64,000 nt of DNA from Bradyrhizobium sp. WSM1743 (GTDB taxonomy: Bacteria > Pseudomonadota > Alphaproteobacteria > Rhizobiales > Xanthobacteraceae). The stretch spans positions 1-64,000 of the forward strand of contig NZ_AXAZ01000002.1 of NCBI RefSeq assembly GCF_000473065.1, in the 5' to 3' direction. The notes under the pieces are model-generated. The model had not been told where the DNA came from. It ran no database searches and saw nothing but the letters and a program-made list of their open reading frames with translations. Each line of letters begins with the position of its first letter. Position 1 is the stretch's first letter. A program made the translations under genes and the position numbers. Positions 51,825 through 62,013 of this stretch are shown here, in pieces.

Positions 51825-52251
51825 TCCTCCCAGTCAGCCAGTCGATCCTGATCTCGACACGCAGGTCAGCCCGCCAGAGCGCAATCGCACCACCGCAGGA
51901 CAGGCCGTTGGGAAAGAAACTGATCGTCGATAAGACCGGACGTTGGTTGCAGCTGCGTGGCAATATCGCCTCGAATTCAACGTCGTCCGGCACCTGGACA
52001 GCAGCAGAGCTGGCGCCCGAACGAATCGCCCGGCCTGGCGGATCAACCAGAGTATCTACCCTGACGCCACCGCCGACCGACATCGCCCGGTCAGCTTTCA
52101 GAATCGAGGCGGCCGCAAGAGCATAGGCCTGCAGCCTTGCCTTGGAGGTCTGCCGCGGCACGAACGGCAATAGCACGGCCGCGATCATTCCGGTGATCGC
52201 GAGCATGCAAACCACCTCCAGCAATGTGAAGCCGCGTTGATCATCATTCAT
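51790..52251 (-). CDS. gspH: minor pseudopilin GspH
   Basis: 153 residues. Short leader MNDDQRG then FTLLEVVCMLAITGMIAAVL with Glu5. The C-terminal part has ISFFPNGLSCGGAIALWR, the usual GspH beta block. Start 52251 overlaps gspG by 8 nt. Confidence 0.87.
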   Translation of the reverse strand: MNDDQRGFTLLEVVCMLAITGMIAAVLLPFVPRQTSKARLQAYALAAASILKADRAMSVGGGVRVDTLVDPPGRAIRSGASSAAVQVPDDVEFEAILPRSCNQRPVLSTISFFPNGLSCGGAIALWRADLRVEIRIDWLTGRIEVVSRSIIKG

Positions 52252-52756
52252 TGCGTGCACTCGTCTGCGCACCGAGCATGATGTCGGCAGCCGTGCCGCT
52301 ACCTCCCTCCTGACCGTCGGCGCCATAGGATATAATCTCGTATGGCCCACGCTCGCCCGGGGAACGATACACATAAGGCGTATTCCAGGGATCGGCGGGA
52401 ATCGCGCCACCTCTCAGGTACGGGCCGTTCCAGGCCGTAATGCCGGCGGGCCGGCTCGCCAAGGCTCGTAACCCTTCGGATGCCGTGGGATAACGACCCG
52501 CGTCCAGATAAAAGAGGTCCAGTGCGCTCGCGAAGCTCTGCAACTGGATCTTGGCTGCCTTGACCTTGGACTCCCCGAGATAATTGAGGACCCTTGGCCC
52601 GATCAGCCCCATGATCAGCCCTATGATGGTGATCACAACCAGCATCTCGGCCAAGGTAAATCCGCGCTCGCCTTCGGGGGCCTCCACTGGAATACGCCAT
52701 ATAAGTCTCGATTGGTATGCACGACGTTCCGCGACCGGCTGGCATTCTGTTGTCAT
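52244..52756 (-). CDS. gspG: major pseudopilin GspG
   Basis: 170 residues. A 31-residue leader ends GERG, then FTLAEMLVVITIIGLIMGLI. The GspG hallmarks follow: LDAGRYPTASEGLRALASRP, WNGPYLRGG, DPWNTPYVY and YEIISYGADGQEGG with the calcium-binding loop. ATG 52756 after AGGAGA. It is the shaft subunit of the pseudopilus. Confidence 0.93.
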   Translation of the reverse strand: MTTECQPVAERRAYQSRLIWRIPVEAPEGERGFTLAEMLVVITIIGLIMGLIGPRVLNYLGESKVKAAKIQLQSFASALDLFYLDAGRYPTASEGLRALASRPAGITAWNGPYLRGGAIPADPWNTPYVYRSPGERGPYEIISYGADGQEGGSGTAADIMLGAQTSARNE

Positions 52757-52777
52757 GCTGATCTCCTCTGCGCTTCG

Positions 52778-53989
52778 TCAGTCGACGAGCTGCGTGACGG
52801 AAAGCAGCGCCGTCATGACCGAAACGATCAGGCCTCCGACGACAATACTGATCGTCAGTATTGCGGCTGGCCCGACCATTCCCAAGACACGATCAAGGCT
52901 GCGCTGGAGTTTCGCCTCATAGAACTCCGCGATTCGGCCGGCCAGCACCGGTAATTCGCCGGTCTCCTCGCCCAGCCGTAGCATCCGAACCGCCATGGGC
53001 GGGAGGACGTTGGACTCTGCCAGCGCTTGCGACAGCTTGCCGCCGTACCGAACGCGATCAACCGCTTCGATCCAGGGGGCAGGAGACGAGGTCACGGACA
53101 TCACGTCGACGAGAATGCGCTGCGTTGCGGTGAGATTAACGCCACACCCCAACAACAGACCCAAGTTCCGGCAGAACAGGCTCGTGCGGTGGAAGACGAA
53201 GATTCTTCCAATTACAGGCAGCGTTGCAAGCGCAGCGACGATCGAAGCACGCACCTTGGTCTGCCGCATGAGCCACCAGCCCCCGGCCAGGACGAACGCG
53301 CCTGAGGTCAGCAGCAAAGCGCGGTTAGCTCGCATCAGATCAGAGGCTTCCATGAAGAAGCCAAGTGCCGGGTCGGCGCGGCCGCCGAAATCGCGCAGCA
53401 CTGAAGAAAATTGCGGCAACACAGCCAGAATGAAGAACAGCATAACGCACCCCGCTGCAAGCACAACGAAGATCGGATAATGCATGGCATCACTGAGCTT
53501 CCGCCGAGTTGCCTCGGTCCGATCACGCTCCGCCGCCAGAACCTCAAGGACTTGGCTGAGCGTACCAGAGGCTTCACCGACCTTCATGAGTGCGCCATAC
53601 ATTGACGGAAACAGATCAGGTTGCGCGGAAACTGCGTCGGTAAAGCTTTCGCCGCCAAGCACGGCCAGCCTCAATCGTCTAATCACCGGCCGCATCCGGC
53701 CGACATCGCAATCGCCTGACAGCAGATCAAGAGCGTCATCAAGGCGCGCTCCCGCCTTCAGAAGCAGCGCAAGGTCGCGCGTGAAACTCGTGACCTCCGC
53801 GTATGAAGGGCGGTTAGGCCAGAATCCGCGGCGAAATACCGACGCGGAACGGGCCTCCTCCACGGCTTCAATCGGTAGCAGATGCAGAGATGCAATCCGG
53901 CGCTCGGCCTCTGCTTGCGTCGATGCGACCAACGAGCCGGCAACGATCTCTCCAAACTGGGTCAACGCTCGATAGCGAAAGCTTGGCAT
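52778..53989 (-). CDS. gspF: type II secretion platform protein GspF
   Basis: 403 residues, polytopic inner-membrane protein with the two T2SF repeats (FTRDLALLLKAGARLDDALD and FCRNLGLLLGCGVNLTATQR, each with the KVGEASG or RLGEETG box) and three hydrophobic regions. MPSFRYRALTQFGEIVAG is the normal start. Nine nt downstream of gspE. Confidence 0.92.
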   Translation of the reverse strand: MPSFRYRALTQFGEIVAGSLVASTQAEAERRIASLHLLPIEAVEEARSASVFRRGFWPNRPSYAEVTSFTRDLALLLKAGARLDDALDLLSGDCDVGRMRPVIRRLRLAVLGGESFTDAVSAQPDLFPSMYGALMKVGEASGTLSQVLEVLAAERDRTEATRRKLSDAMHYPIFVVLAAGCVMLFFILAVLPQFSSVLRDFGGRADPALGFFMEASDLMRANRALLLTSGAFVLAGGWWLMRQTKVRASIVAALATLPVIGRIFVFHRTSLFCRNLGLLLGCGVNLTATQRILVDVMSVTSSPAPWIEAVDRVRYGGKLSQALAESNVLPPMAVRMLRLGEETGELPVLAGRIAEFYEAKLQRSLDRVLGMVGPAAILTISIVVGGLIVSVMTALLSVTQLVD

Positions 53990-53998
53990 AATCCTAAT

Positions 53999-55705
53999 TC
54001 AGCGTGCAGCAACAACACGAAGAATTTCAGCGGGAGCTGTGACTGCAGCGCGGCATTTGGCAATCCCATCGTCCAGCATCGTCGTCATCCCCTCGCCGAT
54101 CGCCGCGCGATCGATTGCCATCCCATCGGCATTATCGGCGATCAGCTCACGCAAACCGCTGCTGAGTTCGAGGAGCTCAAATATTCCTATCCGACCGCGA
54201 TAACCGCTGTGGCCGCAGCGCGCGCAGCCCCGCGGCTGCCACATGATTTCCCCTGCAGATAGTCCGAGGCGGCTCACTCTGGTGTCCTGGCTCTGTTCAT
54301 CATCGCCGAACGGTGTCGGCGCCTTGCAATGCTCGCAGAGTTGTCGCACCAGCCGCTGTGCGATGACGCCACGCAAAGTCGATCGCAAAAGATAGCCTTC
54401 CACACCGAGATCAAGCAGTCGCGGCACGGCCGCCGCGGCCGTTTCGGCGTGCAGCGTCGTGAGCACAAGATGTCCCGTGAGCGCGGCATGGACGGCCACA
54501 TTCGCCGTCTCCGAATCTCGGACTTCACCGACCATGATCACGTCGGGATCCTGACGAACAAAGGAGCGGAGTGCACTCGCGAAAGTAAGCCCGATGGCAG
54601 GCTTGATTTGCGACTGATTGATTCCGGGGATGTCGTATTCCACGGGGTCCTCGACCGTCAGGATTTTCCGTTCTGGCACATTGAGCATGGACATTATGGT
54701 GGCAAGAGTTGTCGTTTTGCCGCTGCCAGTCGGTCCTGTGACCACAATCATGCCGTGCGGAGCCGTGATCAGCCTGCGCAGAACAGCCTCATCGCGCTCG
54801 GAAAGGCCGAGACGGTCTACTGCAAGCTGGGAGCGGTCCTTCGGCAGAAGGCGCAGAACCGCGGATTCGCCATACTGCGTCGGCATGATAGCAACACGCA
54901 CGTCGATCTCGCGGCCGACCCGAATTCGCGCAGCTCCGTCTTGCGGCAGCCGTCGTTCCGCGATGTTCAACCCAGCAATGATCTTGATGCGAGAGATGAC
55001 TGCCTGGGGCAGCACACCCGCTGGCGGCTGAATGGCACGAAGCAGCCCATCGACGCGCAGCCGAACCGTAAGGCCCATTGAGAACGGCTCGATATGAATG
55101 TCACTAGCGCGCATTTCGAGGGCTTTTTCGAGCAGATCAGTGACCGCGCGCACGACGGGCGCGCCGCTCGCCAGGTCGCGCAGACTTTCGATATCGTCAT
55201 CGCGTAGCTGCTGAACGGCGGAGTGCCCCCTCTCTTCCGCAACCCCGAGCTTCTGATCGAGACAGATAGCAATGTCCTCTATCGAAGCTACCTTAAATGA
55301 GGTCGGCCCCCCGAACACCAGCTCCGCGGCTCTACGCGAGGGCTGGTCGGTGGGATCCGCCATGGCAAAGACGGGTGAGCCATCCGAAACGCGATGAGGA
55401 AAAGCGACCACTTCGCGAAGAAAGGCTGGCGAAAACTGGTCGATTGCAGGAGCGGCCGCCATCATTTCCCGCAGCGTAATACGTTCGAGACCAGAAAAGC
55501 GGGCGGCTTCGTCGGCAAATGAATCTGCCGATAGGTCAAACATCTCCCAAGTTCTCGTCGGCCGCTCACCGGTTTGAGCGTCGCCCTCCGGGTGCGCCGA
55601 ACACATGCGCCGGAGATGCTCGATGAATTGCGTTGACGATGTACCGCACATAACATGATCCGCGCCCAGGGGTCGGCATCGGACCCGAGTCGACTCGTCA
55701 AACAT
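53999..55705 (-). CDS. gspE: type II secretion ATPase GspE
   Basis: 568 residues. N1E region, then the N2E/CTE ATPase: ASDIHIEPF, Walker A GPTGSGKTT, Asp box LTVEDPVEYDI, Walker B VRQDPDVIMVGEVRDSETA and a His box LTTLHAETA. A tetracysteine zinc site is visible as CEHC and CARC. It powers pseudopilus assembly. ATG 55705 is chosen over a TTG 21 nt upstream. It is the first gene of the gspE-N operon. Confidence 0.93.
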   Translation of the reverse strand: MFDESTRVRCRPLGADHVMCGTSSTQFIEHLRRMCSAHPEGDAQTGERPTRTWEMFDLSADSFADEAARFSGLERITLREMMAAAPAIDQFSPAFLREVVAFPHRVSDGSPVFAMADPTDQPSRRAAELVFGGPTSFKVASIEDIAICLDQKLGVAEERGHSAVQQLRDDDIESLRDLASGAPVVRAVTDLLEKALEMRASDIHIEPFSMGLTVRLRVDGLLRAIQPPAGVLPQAVISRIKIIAGLNIAERRLPQDGAARIRVGREIDVRVAIMPTQYGESAVLRLLPKDRSQLAVDRLGLSERDEAVLRRLITAPHGMIVVTGPTGSGKTTTLATIMSMLNVPERKILTVEDPVEYDIPGINQSQIKPAIGLTFASALRSFVRQDPDVIMVGEVRDSETANVAVHAALTGHLVLTTLHAETAAAAVPRLLDLGVEGYLLRSTLRGVIAQRLVRQLCEHCKAPTPFGDDEQSQDTRVSRLGLSAGEIMWQPRGCARCGHSGYRGRIGIFELLELSSGLRELIADNADGMAIDRAAIGEGMTTMLDDGIAKCRAAVTAPAEILRVVAAR

Positions 55706-56988
55706 CTCTGGCAAGTCACATGCCAAATTGTGAGGACGCTGACATCGGCGCGCAATGTTGTTTAGGCAGATCGTCCGACGGGGAGCCGCGCGCTTCGTCG
55801 GCTCGAATGCGCTAGTGTTCGACTCCGAACAAGAAGTTCTATAATGCGCCAGCTCCGTCGCGAACGCGACATTCAGAGCGGCGGCATGTCGCCCCTGCAG
55901 CTTGGTACAGTCCTTGCTGAAGACTTAAAGCTGGGGCGGCCCTGAGACTCTGACCGGTTGGCCAATTTGACTTGGGCCGCTCCGCCGAAAGCGACAGAGG
56001 GGAGAATGACCCAGAGCACGAGACGAACGGTTGATGCGGCGCTGAATACAAACATCGCGCTGAAGGGGCTGCAGAGGCATGCAACAAGAGGCCAATCTGA
56101 CGCAGCGCTATCAGCTGCATCCAGGGCAACGAAAGCGGCAACTTCTGGAGCCGGTGGCCCGAACGTTCGAGAGCGGCAGCGGCAAGTACGGCGCAACAAT
56201 CATGGAAAGCCGCTGGTCGCCGGCACTGCTAGTTGCTCGGTCTTGTCCGCTCAAGCGCCTATGGGCCGCTACCCGTCGCTAACCAGGCGATGATCCGACG
56301 CTGATGCGGCGCATCGATGAACGTTCACGAGTTGCCACGGCTACTTCTGGACGACATCTGTGGCGCTGGCACTGAGCCTTCGATCCCGGCGACCGCGGCC
56401 GGCGAGTGAGGCGCGTGGTCAAATCAGCCAAAACTTGAAACGCTATCCGCACGAGGCCGTCGTTTGGAGAGGCGTTGAGCTTTCCAACCCGCCGGTGGCG
56501 AGCGCCAACGACACGTCTTCCTATACTATGACGCTTGGCCACTCAAAGGGTACGAGATAATGACTGCGACGAACTACACCGCAAACGGGGCGCTCGCCGC
56601 AACTTTGAGCTCTTCTTGCCATTGCGCATCTTCAGGCTCGCCATCCGGCTCTTCAGTAACGTCGATGTGGGCGGAGCGACTTCAACCGCATCAAATACTG
56701 AAACGGGCAAACAGGTCATCCATTCCACCGCACTTCAAAGGCGACGTGGGCGGGCAACCGATAGCAGGATGAGTCGGCCGGACATAATCGATCGAACTCG
56801 TGCTTCGGCAAGATAAACGCGAGATCACCTCTCCTCCGGCGCAATGGCTTCAACTTCAAACGATTGGCTATCGAGATGAAGTGGCTAATCGCGGCGGATC
56901 GGCGCACCCACCTTGCCGGCTGTCGCAGTAAATCTGCCGCGGAGCTCCAAGCCACATCCATCATTAGCCTAAGTGGATCAGAAATCCA
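55706..56988. other. region between divergent gspE and gspD
   Basis: 1.28 kb. Possible but unconvincing frames lie on both strands, e.g. MTQSTRRTVDAALNTNIALK on plus near 56005 after GGGGAGA, and a membrane-like frame on minus at 55873-56199. I accept neither as a gene. It should contain the two gsp promoters. No tts box seen. Confidence 0.35.
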
Positions 56989-59244
56989 GTGAGTCTTCCA
57001 GTAAGTCGCAGCCAGTGCAGTGGGGTCGCGCGCAACATGCTGCTTATCGCGGCAATGTTTCTGTTTGCTTCATGTAGCATCGTCACGAACGGCACACCCA
57101 CGACAGCACCCGCCGATTTGGAGGTGCTCGACAAAGTCCGATCGCTCGACATCCTGCCGCGCAGCGAACAGCCAATCGCGTCTTTTCAAGCATCGCCTAA
57201 CTCAGACGGTGTGGCAAGCAGCACCTATTTGGGTTCAGAGATCTCCGAAGCTACGGAGGCGCGGCCGCAGCAGACCCCAAATGGTCCCGGCTATGATCTG
57301 AACTTCGAGAACATGCCTGTCGCCACTGTGGTAAAGGTGATGCTCGGGGACATTCTCGGTCTCGGCTATACCATCGATCCACGCGAGCAGGCCACAGTCA
57401 GCCTGGCGTCCGCACGACCGGTGCCCAGATCTGACATCGTTTTCGTGCTCGAAAGCGCGCTGCGACTTTCCGGCCTTGCGCTGGTACGCGATACGGGCGG
57501 ATACAAAGTGACGCCCCTTGGCAACGCCACTGGAGCCGGCCACGTCGATGCTGATGCTCGTCGTTCCGAAGCCGGCTATGGAGTGTCGGTGGTACCGCTG
57601 CAATATGTTGCAGCGAAAACTATCCTCAAGCTGATGGACAGCTTTGCAACCCGCGCGGGAAGCGTACGTGCGGACCCCACGCGAAACCTGCTTCTGATTC
57701 AGGGGACCGGACCCGAGCGGCGAATCGCCGTCGAAACCGCCCTGAGCTTTGATGTCGACTGGATGAAAGGCCAATCGGTAGGCATTTATCCCATCCACAA
57801 TTCCGCGCCAGAGCCTCTGATCGCAGAGCTCGAGAGTATCTTGGATTCCGGCGACAACGGGCTCAGTCATGACCTTGTGAAACTTCAAATCGTCTCCAGG
57901 TTGAACGCCATCATGGTCGTAACGCGCAAGCCGCCCTTGCTCCAGACCGTAGCGACTTGGATCCATCGGCTCGATCGGGCAGACTCGGCTCAAACCGGCG
58001 TTCGTGTCTATCGTGTCCGCTATAGTGACGCCCGGCACTTGGCTAAGGTGCTGAACCAGATGTTCGTGGGCAGCGCCTCGACATCGAACGACATCGCCGA
58101 TAAGGAGGTCGCTCGCACGACTTCGGCCGCCGAACGGCTATCGGCCAATACGTCCGCGCCGTCCCCCAGCCTGTCCACCCCCACGTCGGGCGGCAACGGC
58201 GTAAGTAACCCCTTCCCATCAGGCTTGAATTCGTCGAACGGAACGGACGCCAGCAGTGGACTTGATACGCCAACCGGGGGTGGACCGCCGGTCATGCCCA
58301 ACGTACGGATCACCCCTGATATCGTGAATAACTCTGTCTTGATCTATGCCAGTCGCGAAAACTATCGCATCATCAGTTCCACCTTGAAGCAGCTCGATCA
58401 ACCCGTGCTGCAGGTCGGCATCGAGGCGACGATCGCGGAGGTAAAGCTCACCAACGAGCTGAGTTACGGTGTCCAGAGCTATCTGACTAGCAAGCAGCTT
58501 GGATTGAAGGCCGACCAGGGTTCTATCCTTACGTCGACCTCGACCAGCGGGGCAGTGAGTAAGGCAGCGAACGCGTTGCTAAATCGCGTTCCGGGCTTCA
58601 ACTTCCTGATCGGATCGGAGTCACAGCCGGCGATTATCCTCGATGCGCTGCACGGGGTGACCAGCGTCAATGTGTTGTCCAATCCGTCGCTCGTTGTCAC
58701 CAACAACCAGCCCGCAACCCTTCAGGTCGGCGATGTCGTTCCGGTCCAGACTAGCAAAACGAGTTATCTGTCGCAAAACGGCGCTGTGGTTAGTACTATC
58801 GACTACCGCAACACGGGCATTATTCTTCGCGTTGTGCCGCGTATCACCACAAGTGGGCACGTCAGTCTCGAGATCGAACAAGAGATCAGCCACGTATCCT
58901 CGGCCGGTTCAACCGAGCTTACGCCGACCGTGTCCCAGCGCAGGGTGAAGAGCGCGGTTTCTGTGGCAAACGGCCAAACCGTGGTCCTGGCCGGACTGAT
59001 CAGTGAAGGCCACGATGGGAAGCGCAGCGGCATTCCGCTACTTGACGAGATTCCCGGCCTTGGCGATGTGTTTTCACACCAGAGAAAAAAGGGGGAGCGG
59101 ACGGAGTTGATCATCTTCATTCGACCCCAGATCATCCAGACCGGCAGCGATGCGCATCAGCTGGCAGAGGAGCTACGTTCGAAGCTTCGCGGTGCAGTCG
59201 GCGCGAGCATTACAGATGACTTGCGTGTCCGCAATGTCCGCTGA
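56989..59244 (+). CDS. gspD: type II secretion secretin GspD
   Basis: 751 residues. Lipoprotein signal (LLIAAMFLFASCS, Cys as lipobox), N0 domain (YDLNFENMPVATVVKVMLGD, ILGLGYTIDP), N1-N3 domains (VVPLQYVAAKTILKLMDSFA), a long Ser/Gly-rich insert (about 385-425), then the secretin core: LSNPSLVVTNNQPATLQVGD, VPRITTSGHVSLEIEQEISH and VVLAGLISEGHDGKRSGIPL. It forms the outer-membrane channel. GTG 56989 is the longest start; ATG 57037 (MLLIAAMFL) would place the lipobox closer and is possible. Confidence 0.93.
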   Translation: MSLPVSRSQCSGVARNMLLIAAMFLFASCSIVTNGTPTTAPADLEVLDKVRSLDILPRSEQPIASFQASPNSDGVASSTYLGSEISEATEARPQQTPNGPGYDLNFENMPVATVVKVMLGDILGLGYTIDPREQATVSLASARPVPRSDIVFVLESALRLSGLALVRDTGGYKVTPLGNATGAGHVDADARRSEAGYGVSVVPLQYVAAKTILKLMDSFATRAGSVRADPTRNLLLIQGTGPERRIAVETALSFDVDWMKGQSVGIYPIHNSAPEPLIAELESILDSGDNGLSHDLVKLQIVSRLNAIMVVTRKPPLLQTVATWIHRLDRADSAQTGVRVYRVRYSDARHLAKVLNQMFVGSASTSNDIADKEVARTTSAAERLSANTSAPSPSLSTPTSGGNGVSNPFPSGLNSSNGTDASSGLDTPTGGGPPVMPNVRITPDIVNNSVLIYASRENYRIISSTLKQLDQPVLQVGIEATIAEVKLTNELSYGVQSYLTSKQLGLKADQGSILTSTSTSGAVSKAANALLNRVPGFNFLIGSESQPAIILDALHGVTSVNVLSNPSLVVTNNQPATLQVGDVVPVQTSKTSYLSQNGAVVSTIDYRNTGIILRVVPRITTSGHVSLEIEQEISHVSSAGSTELTPTVSQRRVKSAVSVANGQTVVLAGLISEGHDGKRSGIPLLDEIPGLGDVFSHQRKKGERTELIIFIRPQIIQTGSDAHQLAEELRSKLRGAVGASITDDLRVRNVR

Positions 59245-59866
59245 TCATTGCCATATCCCGCTGTTGGCTCGACGCGACATCATCTGGTTCGTGCTGGCGA
59301 AAATGATGGCTCTGCTTGTCGCGTTGGCGCCAGCACGCGCAGACGCCATTGCATCGGCAAGGAGTGCTTATGCAAATGGGGACTATCAGAAAGCAGTCCG
59401 CCAGCTCACCCCACTTGCTTTACGCGGCAACGCGCAAGCACAGGCGATGCTTGGTTTCATGGACGAAAACGGATTCGGCGCACCAAAAGCCTACGATGCT
59501 GCAGTCGGCCTATATATTCAGGCCGCAAATGCCGGAATTCCATTTGCGCAGGCGATGCTCGGACTGTTGTATGACAAAGGTCATGGCGTTCCGCAGGATG
59601 TCGTTCTCGCCTACAAATGGATGAATATTGCGGCAGCTCAGGCCCGCAGCGCTCAAAGGGATTATTTTCTCCGATTGCGCAACGCGATTGCTTCCAAAAT
59701 GTCGACGAATCAGATCGCGCAAGGTCAGGCATGCGCGCGGGCGTGGACACCAGGTCCATGGTCAGGCCGGACGCGCAGCTCCCCCTTGCAGTTCTCGAAG
59801 GACCAAGCGGCGCACGGGGCTATTCGATCAAGAGGCGCTCGCGGTGGTACAGCCGGGAAGCCCTAG
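59234..59866 (+). CDS. exported Sel1-repeat protein linked to gspD
   Basis: 210 residues: signal-like N-terminus (MMALLVALAPARADA) and Sel1-like repeats (QAQAMLGFMDENGFGAPKAY, AQAMLGLLYDKGHGVPQDVV), helical-hairpin scaffolds for protein contacts. ATG 59234 overlaps the end of gspD by 11 nt, so it is co-translated and probably assists the secretin or its assembly. The C-terminal 50 residues look low-complexity. Confidence 0.75.
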   Translation: MSADHCHIPLLARRDIIWFVLAKMMALLVALAPARADAIASARSAYANGDYQKAVRQLTPLALRGNAQAQAMLGFMDENGFGAPKAYDAAVGLYIQAANAGIPFAQAMLGLLYDKGHGVPQDVVLAYKWMNIAAAQARSAQRDYFLRLRNAIASKMSTNQIAQGQACARAWTPGPWSGRTRSSPLQFSKDQAAHGAIRSRGARGGTAGKP

Positions 59867-60424
59867 CTGAACCCATAGCAAAGGCGTCGCGCCTTCCAGC
59901 CGTAAGGTCTTCTGCGGCGGGTGGGGGGTGATTGCCGGTTTCGTGCGGATGCGGTGCCACGGTCCCAGCCAATGCTACCAATCACAGGTCAGAAAGCGTC
60001 ATTCATGGCGCATCGTTCCAAACGCTGGTGCCGGCCCTGAGACGGCCTCGAAAAGCTCGAGCCGAGTCGTCGGAATCATGGAATTGCTCCGGGAAGCATT
60101 GCTGGAGCAGAGACGCCAGCGGGTGATGCAGCGGGAGAGGAAGTCACGGCCGTTATCCGTGATGCCAAGTAAACGACCTCAATGGCGACAGATCGGTCAC
60201 GCGTCGCCGCATCGTTTTTGGATACGCCGCGAAATTGTCCCGCACTTGCCACTCAACTTTCATCCAGCAGCGGTTAGAGTCTCAGAGTTTTTTGCAGCGA
60301 GGCCGAACCTTGAACCATCCAGAACTAGAGTTTTTCGCCGTGTTGTAGCGAGACCGAATTCTGGACCACCCAAAACTAGATTTTTGCGCCTCTGTCACGT
60401 TGGCAGGCTGGTCGCGCCGACCTA
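59867..60424. other. non-coding, IS-flanking region
   Basis: No gene recognised. Contains the 51-bp-period direct repeat at 60294-60385, which probably belongs to the outer insertion-sequence end. Confidence 0.35.
60294..60385. repeat. two imperfect 41-nt direct repeats, period 51
   Basis: GCAGCGAGGCCGAACCTTGA onwards (60294-60335) and GTAGCGAGACCGAATTCTGG onwards (60345-60385) align at roughly four of five positions, both ending in a T5 run. They lie beside the outer IS3 remnant and may be element-end sequence that has duplicated. Confidence 0.5.
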
Positions 60425-61940
60425 GGTTTGCAGCAAAATCGGCGGTCGATTGCCGATCGCCCCGTGGGGCCGCTCTTCATTGTAGTATCTGCGCCGAGTC
60501 TCCACTTTTTTGCTGGGCGTCCGCAAGGGACTGAAATGGACCCGCGAAGCGGGACCGCTTGAACCGTTTTGTTAGTTGGAAACTGACCGCTCCTGATCCC
60601 TTTCTATCCCGCTGCTAGAGACTCTGTCTGCTGCAGTTGCTGTGGGCATGTGGTCAACGCGTCAGCGTTGCCCACCATGTCCACAGCCTTCGCGGCCTGC
60701 ATCCGTTCGCGCCAGACCGCCATCGGCGTGCGATAGCCGTGCGCCTGATGAAGGCGACGATCGTTGTAGAAGGCGATCCAGCTCGCGACCCCTGCCTTGG
60801 CCTCGCGGCCGTCGGCATAGCCCTTGAGATAGATGTCCTCATGCTTGAGCGACCGCCACAGCCGCTCGATGAAGACGTTGTCCATCCAACGACCGCGGCC
60901 ACCCATGGAGATCTTGATCCTTGCGCCCGCCAACACGCCGGTGAAGGCCGCACTGCTGAATTGGCTGTCCTGGTCGGTGTTGAAGATCTCCGGCGTGCCA
61001 TACTTCGCCAGCGCCTGGTCCAGAGCCGCCACGCAGAACGAGACGTCCATCGTGTTCGACAACCGCCACGCCAGAACCGCACGGCTCGCCCAGTCGATGA
61101 TGGGGACGAGATAAAGAAAGCCGCGGCCGATGGGCAGATACGTGATCTCGGCCGCCCACACCTGGTTCGGCCGGTCGATCGTCATGTTGCAACAGATAGG
61201 GATAGATCTTGTGGCCCGGCGCCGGCCTCGTCGTGTTCGGCCTTGTCCGGACCTCCGCGCTAAAAAACTCGCGCTCGACTGTCAGTTGTCCAATCTTGGC
61301 GTGCAGCTTCTCGATCTCGCGTTCGCGAGCCTCCTCACTCTCCCGCCCGACACCCGCGTCAAAGGCCACGCCGCCTGTTCCAGCAGTTGCTTCTTCCAGG
61401 CATAGATCTGGTTCCAAATCGGCCACGCCTGCTCCCGCACGGCTTCCAGTGCGATCTTTGCCTTTCAGTGCCGCGTCGATATTGTGTCTCGTCCTCGTCA
61501 TCATGCGCTCCGTCTATCAAACGGAGCAGCCCTTTCCAACTAAGCACGTGGTCCCTAAATCGGGGTCCATTTCAGGACAGGAACCAGTGAGCGTTGAGGC
61601 ATTCAGCCCGGAAGCAGCCGATGAACGCGTTGTCGGTCGGTTTGCCGCGCCGCGAGACGTCCAGCGTGACGCCGCGCTCATACGCCCACCGGTCAAGTTC
61701 GCGCGACACGAACTCACTGCCGTGATCGACGCGGAACGTTACCGGGAATCCCACTTTCTTCCAGGCTCTTTCCAGCACCTCCACGACATCGGTGCCGCGG
61801 AAGGCAAACCGTGGCGCCAGTCCTGCAGCATCTCCTCGTGGAGCGACAGCCGAGATCCTGATCCGTAGCAGCCGCTGCCGAAACGAACGCAGAGATCGAA
61901 GAGAAATCGAGATTGTGACGGAGACCGATTAAACACCCTA
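60425..61940 (-). mobile_element. outer IS3-family remnant, interrupted by a second IS
   Basis: The orfB (DDE integrase) reads VLERAWKKVGFPVTFRVDHG, SEFVSRELDRWAYERGVTLD, RRGKPTDNAFI... CLNAHWFLS down to 61578, is interrupted, and resumes at 60530 as LADAQQK and then, one frame away, VETRRRYYNEERPHGAIGNR to LLQT at 60425. The N-terminal part beyond about 61900 is degraded and EAFNGR near the Glu is deleted. Dead element. Confidence 0.75.
60531..61574 (-). mobile_element. inner IS3-family element with 12-bp inverted repeats
   Basis: TGAAATGGACCC at 60532-60543 and its complement at 61563-61574 bound a 1,044-bp element flanked by GGA on both sides (60528-60530 and 61575-61577), a 3-bp target duplication. 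orfB is largely intact: MTIDRPNQVWAAEITYLPIG, AWRLSNTMDVSFCVAALDQA, IFNTDQDSQFSSAAF (normally DQGSQF) and RWMDNVFIERLWRSLKHEDI. orfA (MTRTRHNIDAALKGK from 61501) is frameshifted, and the orfB start is deleted, so it cannot move alone. Confidence 0.78.
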
Positions 61941-62013
61941 CCAGCTTTTGCAGGAGATCGCATGGCCCAGGTTAGTTAGCTTGCTGGTGTTAGTGACTTT
62001 GGGAGATATTTCA

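Noticed and set aside
54329..55081. Plus-strand frame antisense to gspE
   Set aside because: GspE motifs decide the strand; no ribosome site on the other.
55958..56293. Possible gene between gspE and gspD
   Set aside because: GGGGAG before an internal ATG is attractive, but the Arg/Ala-rich product lacks fold-like pattern and the opposite frame is equally open.
57235..58038. Minus-strand frame antisense to gspD
   Set aside because: Shadow; secretin domains are continuous on plus.
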